Shown one piece after another: positions 63,101-64,000 of a stretch of DNA of 64,000 bases. The position numbers and the translations under genes were made by a program. The number at the start of each line of letters is the position of its first letter. Within the stretch, counting starts at the first letter, position 1. The notes under the pieces are model-generated. The model had not been told where the DNA came from, made no database searches, and saw only the letters and a list, made by a program, of their open reading frames with translations. The stretch is from Cocos nucifera (taxonomy: Eukaryota; Streptophyta; Magnoliopsida; Arecales; Arecaceae): the NCBI GenBank assembly GCA_006176705.1, contig QRFJ01000048.1:1809825-1873824 (forward strand), written 5' to 3'.

Positions 63101-64000
63101 CATCACAGGTTTGAGGTGAGTAGACTCATAGATGTGCTGACCTTGAAATTTTAACATTTTGGGCCTTGTCTTAACCAAACACAATGCCATCATGATAGGC
63201 AGGCTGAGAAATCTGCTCCTTTTTCTAAGGTGCTGTTGGGTTAATAATGCTGTTTTCTGCAGTCCTCTGTTGCCTTGAATTTTTTGTCTGACTGCTTAAA
63301 AAAAATGTAAAGATTATATTCAAACTTTAAGCATCGATTGTTCATGAAGGACATCTAGTTCAATAAGTCATAAATGCTTACTGATTCAGGGGTGGGATCT
63401 CCATCAAGATTTTCTGAGATATACTACACTACATGATGGCATTTTATTGAGAAAGATTTTGTGATGGGTGGAAGTTTGCCTTGGGAACTTGCATTTGTCT
63501 TTGTCATAAAGAGATCAGATTCATCCTAGCACATGATTTGTATTGTTTTTTCCCTTTTCTTTTTTGCTTTTTTTTTTTTTTTGTGTGTTCTAGGTTTTTT
63601 TACTATTACAAATTGATTTGTCTTATGATCTTCTATCTGTTTTGACACGTCTACTGCCCAAGTTCCACAACATTGTTTCTGACCATCAGGTGTCCAAACA
63701 CGACATTAAACTACATGAAAACAATTTGTGGTGCAAAATTTTAATTTCTGCAATTCTGCTTATTTCATCTGTCAGCAGTCATTTTTTCTTAGCATTCTGG
63801 CCATGTGTAGGTTATGCTAGAGAGAGACACTGGCCGCCCCCGTGGATTTGGATTTGTGACATTTGCTGAACCACGCGCTGTGGAGGATGCCATCAGAGAG
63901 ATGCATAACCAAGAGTTAGATGGTCGGGTTATTTCAGTGAACAAGGCCCAGCCTAAGATGACTTCAGATGACACTGGCTATGGTTATGGTGGTGGGGGCT
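57106..64000 (+). CDS. RRM glycine-rich RNA-binding protein, RZ1B/RZ1C type (5' part, runs off window)
   Basis: Exon 1 is 57106-57216 (37 codons, phase 0) and exon 2 starts at 63811 and continues past 64000. Together they make one complete RRM: RNP2 is IFVGGL (residues 9-14) and RNP1 is RGFGFVTF (about residues 46-53), followed by ISVNKAQPK and the start of a Gly/Tyr-rich tail (YGYGGGG). The VMLERDTGRPRGFGF wording is typical of the plant RZ1 group, which carries a CCHC zinc knuckle further downstream; that part is outside the window, so a plain GRP cannot be excluded. Known RZ1B/RZ1C act in the nucleus in pre-mRNA splicing and flowering control. Start chosen at MSHKEESR, just before the RRM. 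Both splice sites are GT-AG. Confidence 0.87.
57217..63810 (+). other. First intron of the RZ1-type gene (6.6 kb)
   Basis: Donor at 57217 (CAG then GTTTGG) and acceptor at 63810 (GTGTAG). T-rich with CTT repeats (about 57312-57331), a poly-T near 61749-61765, a C homopolymer at 62074-62101 and a poly-T near 63568-63582. Segments at about 60760-60890 and 61140-61390 carry GGTAC/GGTATGGG-type words similar to intron 4 of the protease gene. I see no exon of another gene inside. Confidence 0.7.
62074..62101. repeat. C28 homopolymer
   Basis: Twenty-eight consecutive C preceded by CCCCCT. Length is unreliable in any sequencing technology. Confidence 0.9.

Overview
This is a window of plant nuclear DNA. 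Spliced genes with GT-AG introns, GC-rich first exons, kilobase-sized introns and dense LTR retrotransposons point to a monocot. A palm (oil palm or date palm type) is my best guess from overall character, but nothing here proves the species. I found no rRNA or tRNA gene, no CRISPR array and no prokaryotic or organellar gene block. A 25-base run of N (14417-14441) marks a scaffold gap.

Layout. 1-3524 has no recognisable gene. 3525-12111 (minus) is a complete ten-exon gene for a pepsin-like (A1) aspartic protease of 513 residues; one of its introns carries a small TRIM-type retrotransposon. 13386-14416 is the 3' end of a Ty1/copia element ending at the N gap. 15944-29838 is a Ty3/gypsy element (minus) bounded by near-identical 5-bp duplications, into which a long-LTR Ty1/copia element (17042-24926, minus) has inserted. 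30131-31079 is a solo LTR. 31080-36949 is quiet. 36950-38083 (minus) is an intronless mTERF-family gene. 38786-45649 is a second gypsy-type element (minus) with perfect TAATC duplications, mostly made of tandem arrays, with a decayed inverted integrase fragment inside. 45700-46891 is a candidate non-autonomous Helitron holding a 310-bp tandem duplication. 48922-54262 (plus) is a complete nine-exon gene for a plastid P-loop ATPase of the SPD1/Ycf45 type (684 residues). 55071-55835 looks like a MITE with a long internal hairpin. 57106 to the window end (plus) is the 5' part of an RRM/glycine-rich RNA-binding protein gene of the RZ1 type, with a 6.6-kb first intron.

The four host genes are unrelated in function: a secreted or anchored protease, an organelle nucleic-acid binding factor, a plastid ATPase and a nuclear RNA-binding protein. 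They look like single-copy genes separated by retroelement islands. I see no operon-like or co-functional cluster. The most useful results are three complete exon structures whose reading phases close exactly, the nested-element architecture supported by target-site duplications, an unresolved break in the copia element at the scaffold gap, and the candidate Helitron, TRIM and MITE.
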